Of a DNA stretch of 64,000 nucleotides, positions 1-9,029 are shown piece after piece; position 1 is the first letter of the stretch; each line of letters begins with the position of its first letter. This DNA is from Caenimonas koreensis DSM 17982 (lineage in GTDB: Bacteria > Pseudomonadota > Gammaproteobacteria > Burkholderiales > Burkholderiaceae_C), in NCBI RefSeq assembly GCF_009646335.1, contig NZ_WJBU01000003.1, forward strand, positions 62,001 to 126,000. The letters run 5' to 3'. The notes under the pieces are model-generated. The model did not search any database, was not told the DNA's origin, and saw only the letters and a program-made list of their open reading frames with translations. The translations under genes were made by a program, and so were the position numbers.

Positions 1-429
1 GATCAATGGAACGCTGTAGATCTTCGGGTCGGCCAGGTCCTGGAACTGCACGCGGTAGAAGTAGGTTTGCCCCGGTGCGAGATCGCCCACGTCCAGGTGC
101 GCGGTGAAGTCGCTCGATTCGAGCGCGGCGGGCCCGATGATGCGGCGCGCATCGCCCATGCCCTGCGTAGTGGACAAATCGACCACCATGCGCGCAGAGC
201 GATCTGCGCGACTCCAGACGACGGCGCGGTTGCCCGTCACGTCGCCGCTCATCACGCCATAGGGCATCTGGGGCCGCGCCTTGTCAGGCGTGACAAGCGC
301 GGGTGCCTGCCCTTGCGCCAGCACCGCGCGCAAGCCGCCACCCATGCCACCGCCCAGTGCGAGTCCACCTGCGCCGATCAGGCGCAGCGCAGAACGCCGC
401 GCGAATCGGGATGGCGTGTCGGAATCCAT
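1..429 (-). CDS. phoD: Alkaline phosphatase D (PhoD) family, N-terminal part, cut by window edge
   Basis: The frame reads without a stop from the ATG at 429 to base 1, giving 143 residues of a protein that continues outside the window. Residues 8-30 form a twin-arginine signal (RFARRSAL, then a Gly/Ala/Leu stretch). They are followed by PYGVMSGDVTGNRAVVWSRA, typical of the N-terminal domain of PhoD phosphatases and phosphodiesterases, secreted Tat enzymes that hydrolyse phosphate esters with Fe/Ca at the active site. The metal-binding domain lies beyond the edge. An AAGGAGG ribosome site precedes the ATG. The gene begins 22 bases after the tag stop, so the two are probably co-transcribed. Confidence 0.85.
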   Translation of the reverse strand, partial: MDSDTPSRFARRSALRLIGAGGLALGGGMGGGLRAVLAQGQAPALVTPDKARPQMPYGVMSGDVTGNRAVVWSRADRSARMVVDLSTTQGMGDARRIIGPAALESSDFTAHLDVGDLAPGQTYFYRVQFQDLADPKIYSVPLI

Positions 430-451
430 GGAGATGCCTCCTTGTTGGCAG

Positions 452-1003
452 TCAGTGTCGCCGCACGCACCCGGCGGAATGATCGTTCACGATTCCCACG
501 GCCTGCATCCATGCGTAGACGATCGTCGGGCCGACAAACTTGAAGCCGCGCCGCTTCAGCTCTTTGGAAATCGTTTCCGACAGCGGTGTCGATGCGGGCA
601 CTTTGCCGCCGTCACTCTTGATGACTTTGCCACCTGTGAATGACCAGCAGAAGTCATCAAAGCTCTCGCCGGCTCGCTCCATCTCGCAGTAGATCTGCGC
701 GCCGCGAATCGTTGCCTCGATCTTGGCGCGCGCGCGGATGATGCCGGGGTTGGCCATCAGGCGTTCGATGTCTGCTTCGCCGAAGCGCGCCACTTTCTTC
801 GGCTCAAACCCGGCGAATGCCTTGCGAAAGGCCTCGCGCTTTTTCAGCACCGTGATCCACGCGAGCCCGGCCTGGAAGCCTTCGAGCATCAGCATTTCCC
901 AGAGCATGCGCGAGTCGTGCTGCGGCACGCCCCATTCCTCGTCGTGATAGGCCTGCATCAGCGGGTCATTGCCTGCCCAGGCGCAGCGTTGGATGGTTGT
1001 CAT
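452..1003 (-). CDS. tag: DNA-3-methyladenine glycosylase I
   Basis: This is a 183-residue HhH-family glycosylase that removes 3-methyladenine from DNA in base excision repair. It has QRCAWAGNDPLMQAYHDEEW at the N-terminus, the LEGFQAGLAWITVLKKRE block with the substrate-pocket Glu and Trp, GIIRARAKI, and the C-terminal VNDHSAGC with the His/Cys zinc ligands that pair with the N-terminal Cys and His. A longer start at 1027 is possible, but the ATG at 1003 puts the zinc Cys at the family's usual position. A separate Ada/AlkA and Ogt alkylation-repair operon lies at 28.4-31.7 kb. Confidence 0.95.
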   Translation of the reverse strand: MTTIQRCAWAGNDPLMQAYHDEEWGVPQHDSRMLWEMLMLEGFQAGLAWITVLKKREAFRKAFAGFEPKKVARFGEADIERLMANPGIIRARAKIEATIRGAQIYCEMERAGESFDDFCWSFTGGKVIKSDGGKVPASTPLSETISKELKRRGFKFVGPTIVYAWMQAVGIVNDHSAGCVRRH

Positions 1004-1155
1004 GCGAGCGATTGTGACCATGATCACAGGGCAGAAGTGTCAGCTGTAACGAGACATGTTTTGTCAGTCTTCGTTCAGTTTGCCACTGAACCATCGCCGC
1101 CACAGCGATGGAGTTGGATCGCTCGACCGGTTCAATTTCATGAAGGACTCGCCCT

Positions 1156-2601
1156 ATGTCACGAACAAGCGCGCCGGCACGGCGTTGGCCCCTGAACGCT
1201 GTTGCCGCATCAGTGGCACTGATGCTGTCTGCCTGTGGCGGCGGCGAGCCGGAAGACGCCAGCAGTCCACTCGCGCAGGATGCGCGGCCCCTCGCGCAGG
1301 ACGCGCGGCCGCTTGCGCAGGAAGCACGCCCGGTCCTGGCAGCCGCGCCGTCGCCGGCGGTTGCTGCCACCACGGCGCGCATCCAGGAGCAGTCGCAGGA
1401 TCACTGCTTCGTCGTGTCGGGCTCGCCCGTTGCGGGTGCCACGATCGGTCACACGACGTGTGACCAGCCCAACGAGTTGTTCGACGTGCTTCCCGTCGCG
1501 CCCGCAAGCAGCATCGCGCGCCTGCGCCTGTCGGGGTCGTCCCTGTGTGCCGGCGTGAAAAACGCGAAGACCTCCGCCAGTACCAAGCTCGTTCTGGCGG
1601 CTTGCGGCCCGGGTGCAGAACAGCAGTTCGACTTTCGCGCCGTGGCCGGCGGGCGGGTGCAACTCGTCGCGCAGCACTCGGCGTTGTGCCTCGAAGCGCG
1701 CGGCACCACGGCGACCCAGCAGGCCTGCGACACCAGCGCCAAGCGGCTTGCGCAACTCTTCGAACTGGTCGCCGGCACACCCGCACCAACTCCCGCACCA
1801 ACTCCCGCACCAACCCCCGCGCCCACGCCTGCTCCGACACCAGCGCCGACACCTGCGCCCACGCCCGCACCCGCTGCCGCCTGGACGCCGCGCGTTGCCG
1901 ATACCTGGCAGTGGCAACTCACGGGCACGATCAACACGGGCTACGACGTGCTCGTCTACGACATCGACCTGTTCGAGGCGCCGCAGTCCACGATCAATTC
2001 GCTCAAGGCCAACGGCCGCCGTGTGGTGTGCTATTTCTCGGCGGGCAGCTCGGAGAATTTCCGGCCCGACTTTGCCCGGTTCAACGCGAGCGACATGGGC
2101 GCCAATCTGGATGGCTGGCCCGGCGAGCGCTGGCTCGACACGCGCTCGGCCAATGTGCGGGCGATCATGCAGTCGCGGCTTGACCTGGCGGTCGCCAAGG
2201 GATGCGACGGCGTCGAGCCCGACAACATGGACGGCTACCTGAACAAGCCGGGCTTTCCACTCACGTCCGTCACGCAGCTCGACTTCAACCGGTTCATTGC
2301 CCGCCAGGCGCGCGCGCGCGGCCTAGCCGTGGCGCTGAAGAACACGGTGGATCTGCTCGCCGATCTCGAGCCCGACTTCGACTTTGCCGTCAACGAGCAA
2401 TGCCACCAGTACGACGAGTGCGGCGGCTACAGCGTGTTCACGTCGAAGGGCAAGCCCGTGTTCAATGCCGAATACGCAAGCAAGTGGGTGAAGCAGCCTG
2501 CCGAACGCGCAAAGCTTTGCGCATCGAGTCGCGCGGCGAATTTGCGAACACTTGTGTTGCCGCTGGAGCTGGACGATTCCAGGCGATGGAGTTGTGACTG
2601 A
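1156..2601 (+). CDS. GH114 family lipoprotein (endo-alpha-1,4-polygalactosaminidase-like) with beta-trefoil-like domain
   Basis: This 481-residue exported lipoprotein has its lipobox LSAC at residues 24-27. Three copies of a seven-residue LAQ(D/E)ARP repeat follow (39-59). Residues about 78-205 look like a ricin-type beta-trefoil, with spaced Cys and Q/W-like positions. Then come an eight-copy TPAP linker (208-239) and a C-terminal TIM-barrel domain of the GH114/spherulin-4 type. The latter shows YDVLVYDIDLFEA, VVCYFSAGSSENFRPDF, ERWLD and GCDGVEPDNMDGY with the expected acidic residues. The family cleaves alpha-1,4-galactosaminan in exopolysaccharide. The substrate here is inferred. It stands alone between tag and the cox cluster. 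Confidence 0.8.
   Translation: MSRTSAPARRWPLNAVAASVALMLSACGGGEPEDASSPLAQDARPLAQDARPLAQEARPVLAAAPSPAVAATTARIQEQSQDHCFVVSGSPVAGATIGHTTCDQPNELFDVLPVAPASSIARLRLSGSSLCAGVKNAKTSASTKLVLAACGPGAEQQFDFRAVAGGRVQLVAQHSALCLEARGTTATQQACDTSAKRLAQLFELVAGTPAPTPAPTPAPTPAPTPAPTPAPTPAPTPAPAAAWTPRVADTWQWQLTGTINTGYDVLVYDIDLFEAPQSTINSLKANGRRVVCYFSAGSSENFRPDFARFNASDMGANLDGWPGERWLDTRSANVRAIMQSRLDLAVAKGCDGVEPDNMDGYLNKPGFPLTSVTQLDFNRFIARQARARGLAVALKNTVDLLADLEPDFDFAVNEQCHQYDECGGYSVFTSKGKPVFNAEYASKWVKQPAERAKLCASSRAANLRTLVLPLELDDSRRWSCD
1270..1332 (+). repeat. Three tandem 21-base in-frame repeats
   Basis: Three adjacent 21-base units encode LAQDARP, LAQDARP and LAQEARP just after the lipobox Cys of the GH114 lipoprotein. 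They differ mostly at third positions. Copy number is likely to vary between strains by slippage, changing the length of the membrane tether. Confidence 0.85.
1777..1872 (+). repeat. Eight tandem 12-base repeats encoding a TPAP linker
   Basis: Eight consecutive four-codon units each encode Thr-Pro-Ala-Pro, making a stiff Pro-rich linker between the beta-trefoil-like and GH114 domains. The units differ at synonymous positions. Confidence 0.9.
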
Positions 2602-2681
2602 GGACAGCGCGGCAGGCAACGCGCACTTTCGGGAACTGTTGTACAAACGTGAGTCCGGTCTAGCGTTCAAGGGCTTCCACG

Positions 2682-3473
2682 ATGTATACATTCGATTACC
2701 AGCGGCCTGCGAGCCGTGAGGCGGCGCTGGCTGCCGCGCAGGGCGACGCGCGCTTTCTCGCCGGCGGCCAGAGCCTTGTGCAGGCGATGCGCCTGCGGCT
2801 TTCTGCCACCGAGCGAATGGTTGACCTGGGCGGCATTGCCGACCTTGCAGGCATCACAGTCGACGCCCAGCAGGTGACCATCGGCGCCATGACCACCCAT
2901 GCTGCAGTGGCAGCGTCGGGCGATGTGCGCCGCGCGATCCCTGCGCTGGCCGAGCTGGCCGGCAACATCGGCGATCCGTCGGTGCGCAACATGGGCACGC
3001 TGGGCGGCTCCATCGCCAACTCTGACCCTGCTGCCTGCTACCCGTCTGCCTTGCTCGCACTCGACGCCACCGTCCACACGAACAAGCGGCAGATTGCAGC
3101 CGCGAGCTTCTTTACCGGCCTGTATGAAACAGCGCTGGACGCAGGCGAGCTCGTCGTGTCGGTGAGCTTTCCCATTCCCAAACGCGCGGCCTACATGAAG
3201 TACCGCCAGCCCGCCTCGCACTTCGCGCTGGTCGGCGTGTTCGTGAGTGAGGGGGCGGGTGGCGTGCGAGTCGCCGTTACCGGCGCGGGGCCGTTCGTGT
3301 TCCGCGCGAAGGAGCTGGAAGCCGCCCTCGGCAAACAGTTCACGCCCGATGCGCTCAACGGCATCACCATCGCTGCGGACAACCTCAACACCGACATGCA
3401 CGGCACCGCCGCGTATCGCGCGGCCATGGTCACCGTGATGGCGCAACGCGCTGTCGCAAAAGCCATCGCATAA
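2682..3473 (+). CDS. coxM: Molybdenum hydroxylase FAD-binding medium subunit (CoxM-like)
   Basis: This 263-residue flavoprotein subunit belongs to a xanthine dehydrogenase/CO dehydrogenase-family enzyme and passes electrons from the iron-sulfur subunit to FAD. It shows the two FAD signatures of the family, AGGQSL (27-32) and NIGDPSVRNMGTLGGSIANS with the TxGGxxA block near residues 100-112. The length is slightly below the usual 270-290. It opens a plus-strand run in which coxG follows after 30 bases. The RBS is weak (AAGGG about ten bases upstream). Confidence 0.9.
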   Translation: MYTFDYQRPASREAALAAAQGDARFLAGGQSLVQAMRLRLSATERMVDLGGIADLAGITVDAQQVTIGAMTTHAAVAASGDVRRAIPALAELAGNIGDPSVRNMGTLGGSIANSDPAACYPSALLALDATVHTNKRQIAAASFFTGLYETALDAGELVVSVSFPIPKRAAYMKYRQPASHFALVGVFVSEGAGGVRVAVTGAGPFVFRAKELEAALGKQFTPDALNGITIAADNLNTDMHGTAAYRAAMVTVMAQRAVAKAIA

Positions 3474-3503
3474 CAACACTCGAACCACTCAAGGCGAATC
3501 AAG

Positions 3504-4067
3504 ATGGACCTGCAAGGCGAACGCCTCATTCCCGCCAGCGTGCAACGCACCTGGGACGCACTCAACGACCCCGAGACACTGAAGGCCTGCATCCCCGGAT
3601 GCGAGTCGGTCACGCGCACCGGCGACAACACGTTTGAATCCGTGGTGGCCGTGAAGATCGGCCCCGTCAGCGCCCGCTTCAAGGGCCGGCTGGAGATGAC
3701 CAACGTCGAGGCGCCGCGCGCCTACACGATCAACTTCGACGGGCAAGGCGGGGCAGCCGGCTTCGGCAAAGGCTCTGCCGATGTGAGCCTGGCAGCAGAA
3801 GGCGACAGCACGCGCCTGACGTTTGCTGCCAAGGCGCAAGTGGGCGGCAAGATGGCGCAGATCGGCTCGCGGCTGGTGGACGCTACCGCGCAAAAACTCA
3901 CCGAGCAGTTTTTCAGCGCGTTCGAGGAACACCTGCGGCCCGCAACAGCGGGTGCCAGTGAAGCCGCGCCCGCAAGCGCTGCACCCGCCAGCGCCGGCAT
4001 ACCGGCGTGGGTCTGGATTGCAGGCGCTGCCGTGGTGCTCGCAGCCCTGTATTTCGCGATGCGCTGA
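3504..4067 (+). CDS. coxG: CoxG family protein (carbon monoxide dehydrogenase subunit G)
   Basis: This 187-residue SRPBCC-fold protein has the typical start [12 protein letters not shown] and the CIPGCESV block near residue 35, then an Ala/Pro-rich hinge and a single C-terminal transmembrane helix (about 168-185, ending YFAMR). CoxG proteins are thought to tether the hydroxylase to the inner membrane and link it to the respiratory chain. Here the gene lies between coxM and coxS, inside the structural genes, instead of in an accessory block downstream. Confidence 0.9.
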   Translation: MDLQGERLIPASVQRTWDALNDPETLKACIPGCESVTRTGDNTFESVVAVKIGPVSARFKGRLEMTNVEAPRAYTINFDGQGGAAGFGKGSADVSLAAEGDSTRLTFAAKAQVGGKMAQIGSRLVDATAQKLTEQFFSAFEEHLRPATAGASEAAPASAAPASAGIPAWVWIAGAAVVLAALYFAMR

Positions 4068-4099
4068 AGCGCTCGCCGACGAATGAGGAAACACTCCAA

Positions 4100-4588
4100 A
4101 TGACGATGCTCAAGTTGACAGTCAATGGCAAGCCGGTTGAATCCGACATCGCGCCGACAACACTCCTGGTGGACCTGCTGCGCGGCCCGCTCGCGCTCAC
4201 AGGCACCCACACCGGTTGCGACACGGCCCAATGCGGCGCATGCACCGTGCTCATCGATGGCCGCTCGGTCAAAAGCTGCAGCATCCTCGCGCTGCAGGTG
4301 CAGGGGCGCTCAGTCACCACTGTCGAAGGGCTTGCGAAGGGCGACCAGATGCATCCCCTGCAGGAGGCTTTCATGGCGTGCCACGGCCTGCAATGCGGCT
4401 TTTGCACCCCCGGCATGATGATGGCCGCTGCCGGCCTGCTGGCAACGAACCCCAAGCCGTCTGAAGCAGACATCGTGCATGCGCTGGACGGCAACATCTG
4501 CCGCTGCACCGGTTACGTGAACATCGTTGCCGCCGTGCAGCAAGCCGCTGATGTGATGGCCAACGGCGCCAAGGCAGGTGTGCAATGA
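4100..4588 (+). CDS. coxS: Molybdenum hydroxylase 2Fe-2S small subunit (CoxS-like)
   Basis: This 162-residue electron-transfer subunit has an N-terminal plant-ferredoxin-type cluster site ([17 protein letters not shown]) and a C-terminal [2Fe-2S] domain (CGFCTPGM ... [12 protein letters not shown]). All eight cluster Cys are visible. The chosen ATG gives the family-typical start [14 protein letters not shown] and a GAGGAA ribosome site lies upstream. An upstream in-frame ATG would overlap coxG and is rejected. The stop overlaps the coxL start in ATGA. Confidence 0.95.
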   Translation: MTMLKLTVNGKPVESDIAPTTLLVDLLRGPLALTGTHTGCDTAQCGACTVLIDGRSVKSCSILALQVQGRSVTTVEGLAKGDQMHPLQEAFMACHGLQCGFCTPGMMMAAAGLLATNPKPSEADIVHALDGNICRCTGYVNIVAAVQQAADVMANGAKAGVQ

Positions 4589-6930
4589 ACGCCCCCGCCC
4601 AAGCCGTGCGCTTTGGCAGCGGCAAGACCGTTCGCCGCATTGAAGACCCGGCACTTGTCACCGGTCGCGGCCAGTTCACTGACGACGTGACACTGCCGAA
4701 CCAGTCGCATGTTGCCTTCGTGCGCTCGCAATACGCGCACGCAAAAATCCTGTCAATCGACACGAGCGCTGCACTGGCCGTGCCCGGCGTTGCCGGTGTG
4801 TACAAGGGTGCTGACCTGGTTGCCGCCGGCGTCAAGCCGCTGAGCGCGCCGCTGCCTTTCCCCAGGCCTGATGGCAAGCCGGGAGCCACGGCGATGCGCC
4901 GTGTGCTCGCGCATGAACGCGTGCGTTATGTGGGCGAAGCGGTTGCCGCTGTGGTCGCCGACACGCGCGAGGCCGCTATCAACGCAGCCGAAGCCTTGAT
5001 GATCGACTACGAAGAGCTGCCCAGCGTGGTCGACGGCGTGCTCGCCATGAAGCCCGGCGCGCCCGTGCTCTGCCCGGAAGCGCCCGACAACATCGCATCA
5101 GCCATGCGCCATGGCGATGCAGCGGCGGCGAATGCGGCATTCGACAAGGCGGCCGTGCGCGTCTCGGTTGATATCGTGAACCAGCGCCTCGCGCCAACAT
5201 CGATCGAGCCGCGCGTGGTGCTGGCCTATCCCGAAGAGGGCACTGACCGTGTGGTGATCCGCCTGTCGAGCCAGATGCCGACATCCGTGCGCGACGGCGT
5301 GGGCAACGCGCTGGGCATCGGCCCGGACAAAGTCCGCGTGCTTGTCGGCGATGTGGGTGGTGGCTTCGGCATGAAGACCGGCGCTTATCCCGAGGACGTG
5401 TTCTGCGCCTTCGCAGCCCGCGCGCTGAAGCGGCCCGTGAAGTGGTGCTCACAGCGCATCGAAGAATTCCAGGCTTCCACACACGGCCGCGACGCGGTGT
5501 CGCACGCCGAGATGGCGCTGGATGCGAACGGCAAGGTGCTTGCACTGCGCGTGCGCGGCGTTGCGAACGTTGGCGCGTATGCGTCGGTCACAGGCACAGT
5601 GATCCCGCTGCTGATCGGGCCGTGGGTCACGACGAGCATCTACGACATCCAGGTGATCGACCTGCAATTCACGGCAGTGATGACGAACACGATGCCCGTG
5701 GGCGCGTATCGCGGCGCAGGCCGGCCCGAGGCGATCTACATCACCGAGCGCCTGATGGATGCGGCCGCGCGCGAGATGAAGATGGACCCGTCCGAGGTCC
5801 GCCGCCGCAACATGATCCGCCCCGAGCAGATGCCGTACAAAAATCCGATGGCGCAGGAATACGACGTCGGCGAGTTTGAAAAGATCATGGACCAGACGCT
5901 GGCGCTGGCCGACTGGAAAGGCTTCGACGCGCGCAAGGCGGAATCAACCAAGCGCGGCAAGCTGCGTGGCCGCGGCGTCTCCACCTTTCTTGAATGGACG
6001 GGCGGCAATGTGCTCACCGAGTCCGTCACCGTGAACGTGTTGCCCGACGGCTTTATCGAACTCACGTCGGCAACGCAGGCGATGGGGCAGGGCATTGCGA
6101 CCAGCTATGCGCAACTCGCCGTTGATGTGTTTGGCGTGTCGATCGACCGCATCCGCGTGAAGCAGGGCGACACTGATCGCGCCAATGGTTTCGGCAGCGC
6201 GGGTTCGCGTTCGCTCTTCACCGGTGGCTCGGCTGTGCAGGCTGCGTCCGAGAAAACAGTTGACCACGCAAAGACGCTGGCGGCCAACGCGCTCGAAGCA
6301 CCCGCTGCGGACATCGAATACAGCGCAGGCCGCTTCAGCGTGAAGGGCACTGACGTGGGCATTGGCCTGTTCGAGCTTGCAGGCAAGCAAGGCGATGCGC
6401 GCATCTCCGTGGAAGCATCGGCCAGTGCAAGCGCGCCAAGCTGGCCGAATGCCTGCCATGTGGCAGAAGTGGAAGTCGATCCGCTCACGGGCGTGGTCGA
6501 GATCGTGGCGTACGCCTCGGTCAGCGACATTGGCCGCGTGGTGAGCCCGGCCATCGTGCAAGGCCAGGTCGATGGCGGCGCGATGCAGGGCATCGGCCAG
6601 GCTCTGTGCGAGCGCGTGGTGTACGACAACGAGTCGGGCCAGCTGCTCACGGCGAGCTTCATGGACTACGCGATGCCGCGCGCTGACATCTTCCGCGCGT
6701 TCAAGACGCACTTCGACACCAGCGTGCCCTGCAAGACCAACCCGCTGGGTGTGAAGGGCGTGGGCGAGTTGGGCACGATCGGCGCGACGCCCACAGTGGT
6801 GACGGCGGTGATCGACGCCGTGGCCAGCGCAGGGCAGGGCCGCGCCGCCGAGCGGATGCAGATGCCGCTCGTGGCCGAGCAGGTGTGGCGCGCATTGCAG
6901 GGCGAATACCCGCCTGCGCCGCTGGCATGA
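4585..6930 (+). CDS. coxL: Molybdenum hydroxylase large subunit, form II CoxL (not a classical CO dehydrogenase)
   Basis: This 781-residue molybdopterin-cytosine-dinucleotide catalytic subunit has the active-site loop AYRGAGR at residues 374-380, the form II signature. True aerobic CO dehydrogenases (form I) carry AYRCSFR with a Cys that binds copper. The catalytic Glu in [12 protein letters not shown] is residue 728. The MoCo-binding block GGGFGMKTG is near residue 260 and QAMGQG near 500. The physiological substrate of form II enzymes is mostly unknown. The start overlaps coxS and the stop overlaps galE, so translation is coupled both ways. No coxD/E/F maturation genes are present. Confidence 0.93.
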   Translation: MNAPAQAVRFGSGKTVRRIEDPALVTGRGQFTDDVTLPNQSHVAFVRSQYAHAKILSIDTSAALAVPGVAGVYKGADLVAAGVKPLSAPLPFPRPDGKPGATAMRRVLAHERVRYVGEAVAAVVADTREAAINAAEALMIDYEELPSVVDGVLAMKPGAPVLCPEAPDNIASAMRHGDAAAANAAFDKAAVRVSVDIVNQRLAPTSIEPRVVLAYPEEGTDRVVIRLSSQMPTSVRDGVGNALGIGPDKVRVLVGDVGGGFGMKTGAYPEDVFCAFAARALKRPVKWCSQRIEEFQASTHGRDAVSHAEMALDANGKVLALRVRGVANVGAYASVTGTVIPLLIGPWVTTSIYDIQVIDLQFTAVMTNTMPVGAYRGAGRPEAIYITERLMDAAAREMKMDPSEVRRRNMIRPEQMPYKNPMAQEYDVGEFEKIMDQTLALADWKGFDARKAESTKRGKLRGRGVSTFLEWTGGNVLTESVTVNVLPDGFIELTSATQAMGQGIATSYAQLAVDVFGVSIDRIRVKQGDTDRANGFGSAGSRSLFTGGSAVQAASEKTVDHAKTLAANALEAPAADIEYSAGRFSVKGTDVGIGLFELAGKQGDARISVEASASASAPSWPNACHVAEVEVDPLTGVVEIVAYASVSDIGRVVSPAIVQGQVDGGAMQGIGQALCERVVYDNESGQLLTASFMDYAMPRADIFRAFKTHFDTSVPCKTNPLGVKGVGELGTIGATPTVVTAVIDAVASAGQGRAAERMQMPLVAEQVWRALQGEYPPAPLA

Positions 6931-7937
6931 ACGTCCTGTTGACGGGCGGTGCGGGCTACATCGGCAGCCACGCATGCATCGCGCTCGTCGAAGCGGGGCA
7001 CACGCCGGTCATTCTCGACAACTTCTCGAACAGCCAGCCCGCGGTGCTCGGGCGTTTGCAGGCGATCACGAAGCAGGCCGTGACTTGCGAACGCGGTGAT
7101 GTGCTTGACACAGAATTTGTCGAGGTTGTGCTGCGCAAACACGCCATCGGTGCCGTCGTGCATCTGGCCGGGGCGAAGGCTGTCGGTGAAAGCGTTGCCC
7201 ATCCGCTGAAGTACTACCGCAATAACGTGGCTGGCACCGTCAGCCTGATGCAGGCCATGGAGTCGGTGGGGTGCGGCGTGTTTGTCTTTTCGAGCAGCGC
7301 GACGGTCTATGGCGAGGCGGCAAGCGTGCCCATTCGTGAGGACTTTGCGCTCTCGCACACCAACCCGTACGGCCACTCGAAGCTGGTGATCGAGCAGATG
7401 CTTGCAGCGCAGGCAACGGCGAGGCCCGACTGGAGGGTTGCTGTGCTGCGCTACTTCAACCCTGTGGGTGCGCATCCGAGTGGCCTCATCGGCGAAGACC
7501 CGAAGGGCGTGCCCAACAACCTGATGCCCTACATCGCGCAGGTGGCCACGGGCCAGCGCGCCGCCTTGCAGATCTTCGGCGACGACTACCCCACGCCCGA
7601 TGGCACTGGCGTGCGCGACTACATCCACGTGAGCGACCTGGCCCAAGGGCATGTGGCGGCACTCGGCGCGCTGCTGCAGCAAGGGCGCAACCTGACCTTG
7701 AACCTCGGCACGGGCCGCGGCCACAGCGTGCTCGAAGTCGTGCGTGCTTTCGAGCAGGCAAGCGGCCGCAAGATTGCGTACACGATCGCACCGCGCCGCC
7801 CAGGCGATATCGCGCAGTGCTACGCCGACCCTTCGCTCGCACAGGCCGTGCTGGGCTGGCGCGCGAGCAGAAGTCTTGAGGAAATGTGCATTGATACCTG
7901 GCGATGGCAAAGCGGCAAGGACACAATCGCGCCATGA
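6927..7937 (+). CDS. galE: UDP-glucose 4-epimerase
   Basis: This 336-residue extended short-chain dehydrogenase/reductase interconverts UDP-glucose and UDP-galactose. It has the NAD motif GGAGYIGS (7-14), the catalytic SSSATVYG (Ser near 123) and the YGHSK couple (Tyr148, Lys152), plus the VRDYIHVSDLA and RPGDIAQCYAD signatures. The ATG lies in an ATGA overlap with the coxL stop, and its own stop overlaps the selD start in the same way. A sugar-nucleotide enzyme between a molybdenum hydroxylase and selD is an unexpected order. Confidence 0.95.
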   Translation: MNVLLTGGAGYIGSHACIALVEAGHTPVILDNFSNSQPAVLGRLQAITKQAVTCERGDVLDTEFVEVVLRKHAIGAVVHLAGAKAVGESVAHPLKYYRNNVAGTVSLMQAMESVGCGVFVFSSSATVYGEAASVPIREDFALSHTNPYGHSKLVIEQMLAAQATARPDWRVAVLRYFNPVGAHPSGLIGEDPKGVPNNLMPYIAQVATGQRAALQIFGDDYPTPDGTGVRDYIHVSDLAQGHVAALGALLQQGRNLTLNLGTGRGHSVLEVVRAFEQASGRKIAYTIAPRRPGDIAQCYADPSLAQAVLGWRASRSLEEMCIDTWRWQSGKDTIAP

Positions 7938-9004
7938 ACGCGCCACTGAACCCGGTTAACGCTGAACCTGGCCTCACATCACTCTCGCACGGAGGCGGGT
8001 GCGGCTGCAAGATTGCACCGGGTGTGCTGTCTGAAATTCTCAAAGGCACCGCGCGCATGCCGATGCCGCCCGAGCTGATGGTGGGTATCGAGACGGCCGA
8101 CGACGCAGCGGTCTACAAACTCAACGACCAGCAGGCGCTGATTGCCACCACCGATTTCTTCATGCCCATCGTCGACGACCCGTTCGACTTCGGGCGCATC
8201 GCCGCCACCAACGCGATATCGGATGTCTATGCGATGGGCGGCACGCCGATCATGGCGCTGGCGCTCGTGGGCATGCCGATCAATGTGCTCAGCACCACGA
8301 CGATCGGCCGCATTCTTGAAGGCGGCGAATCGGTGTGCCGCGCTGCAGGCATTCCAGTGGCAGGCGGGCACACGATTGACTCGGTCGAGGCCATCTACGG
8401 ACTCGTCGCGCTCGGCCTGGTGCACCCTGACCGCGTCAAGCGCAATGCCGATGCGCAAGCAGGCGACGTGCTCGTGCTCGGCAAGCCGCTGGGTGTGGGC
8501 GTGCTGTCCGCCGCGCTGAAAAAAGACAAGCTCGATGCTGCCGGCTATGCCCGCATGATCGACACCACCACACGGCTGAACACACCAGGCCCCGAACTCG
8601 CCGCGCTCGAAGGCGTGCATGCGCTCACCGATGTCACCGGGTTTGGCCTTGCGGGCCATGCGCTCGAACTGGCGCGCGGCGCGAAGCTTTCTGTGGAAAT
8701 CGACTGGAAGCTCGTGCCCTTCCTGCAAGGCGTGCGCGAGTTGGCGGGGCAGGGCTTCATCACCGGCGCGTCTGCGCGCAACTGGGCGGGTTACGGTGCG
8801 CAGGTTGACCTGCCCCTCACATTCGCCGATACAGACCAGGCGTTGCTGACTGACCCGCAGACCAGTGGTGGCCTGCTGGTGTCGTGCACCGAGCAGTCAG
8901 TCGCTGAAGTGATGGCGATCTTTCGTCGCCATGGCTTTGCAGATGCAGCCGTGGTCGGCCGCGCGATCGACGCGGCAGGGGGCTCGCGGCTGGTCGTGCG
9001 CTGA
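7934..9004 (+). CDS. selD: Selenide, water dikinase (Cys form)
   Basis: This 356-residue enzyme makes selenophosphate from selenide and ATP. Its N-terminal loop LSHGGGCGCKIAPGVL carries Cys23 and Lys26, matching catalytic Cys17 and Lys20 of the E. coli enzyme. The codon is TGC, not a selenocysteine TGA. The DDAAVYKL and TTDFFMPIVDDPFDFGRIAA metal/ATP blocks and the DPQTSGGLL motif are present. The start is coupled to galE by ATGA. No selA, selB, selC or selU is in the window, so the use of the selenophosphate is not shown. A selenium-dependent molybdenum hydroxylase is one possibility given the coxL neighbour. Confidence 0.95.
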   Translation: MNAPLNPVNAEPGLTSLSHGGGCGCKIAPGVLSEILKGTARMPMPPELMVGIETADDAAVYKLNDQQALIATTDFFMPIVDDPFDFGRIAATNAISDVYAMGGTPIMALALVGMPINVLSTTTIGRILEGGESVCRAAGIPVAGGHTIDSVEAIYGLVALGLVHPDRVKRNADAQAGDVLVLGKPLGVGVLSAALKKDKLDAAGYARMIDTTTRLNTPGPELAALEGVHALTDVTGFGLAGHALELARGAKLSVEIDWKLVPFLQGVRELAGQGFITGASARNWAGYGAQVDLPLTFADTDQALLTDPQTSGGLLVSCTEQSVAEVMAIFRRHGFADAAVVGRAIDAAGGSRLVVR

Positions 9005-9029
9005 ACGCTGCGACCTGCACGCCCCCGCG

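Noticed and set aside
4585-6930. Annotation as aerobic CO dehydrogenase
   Set aside because: The active-site loop is AYRGAGR, not AYRCSFR, and the accessory genes are missing. Only the general molybdenum hydroxylase call is kept.
7934-9004. Possible selenocysteine codon in selD
   Set aside because: The catalytic position is a TGC Cys codon and no in-frame TGA occurs.
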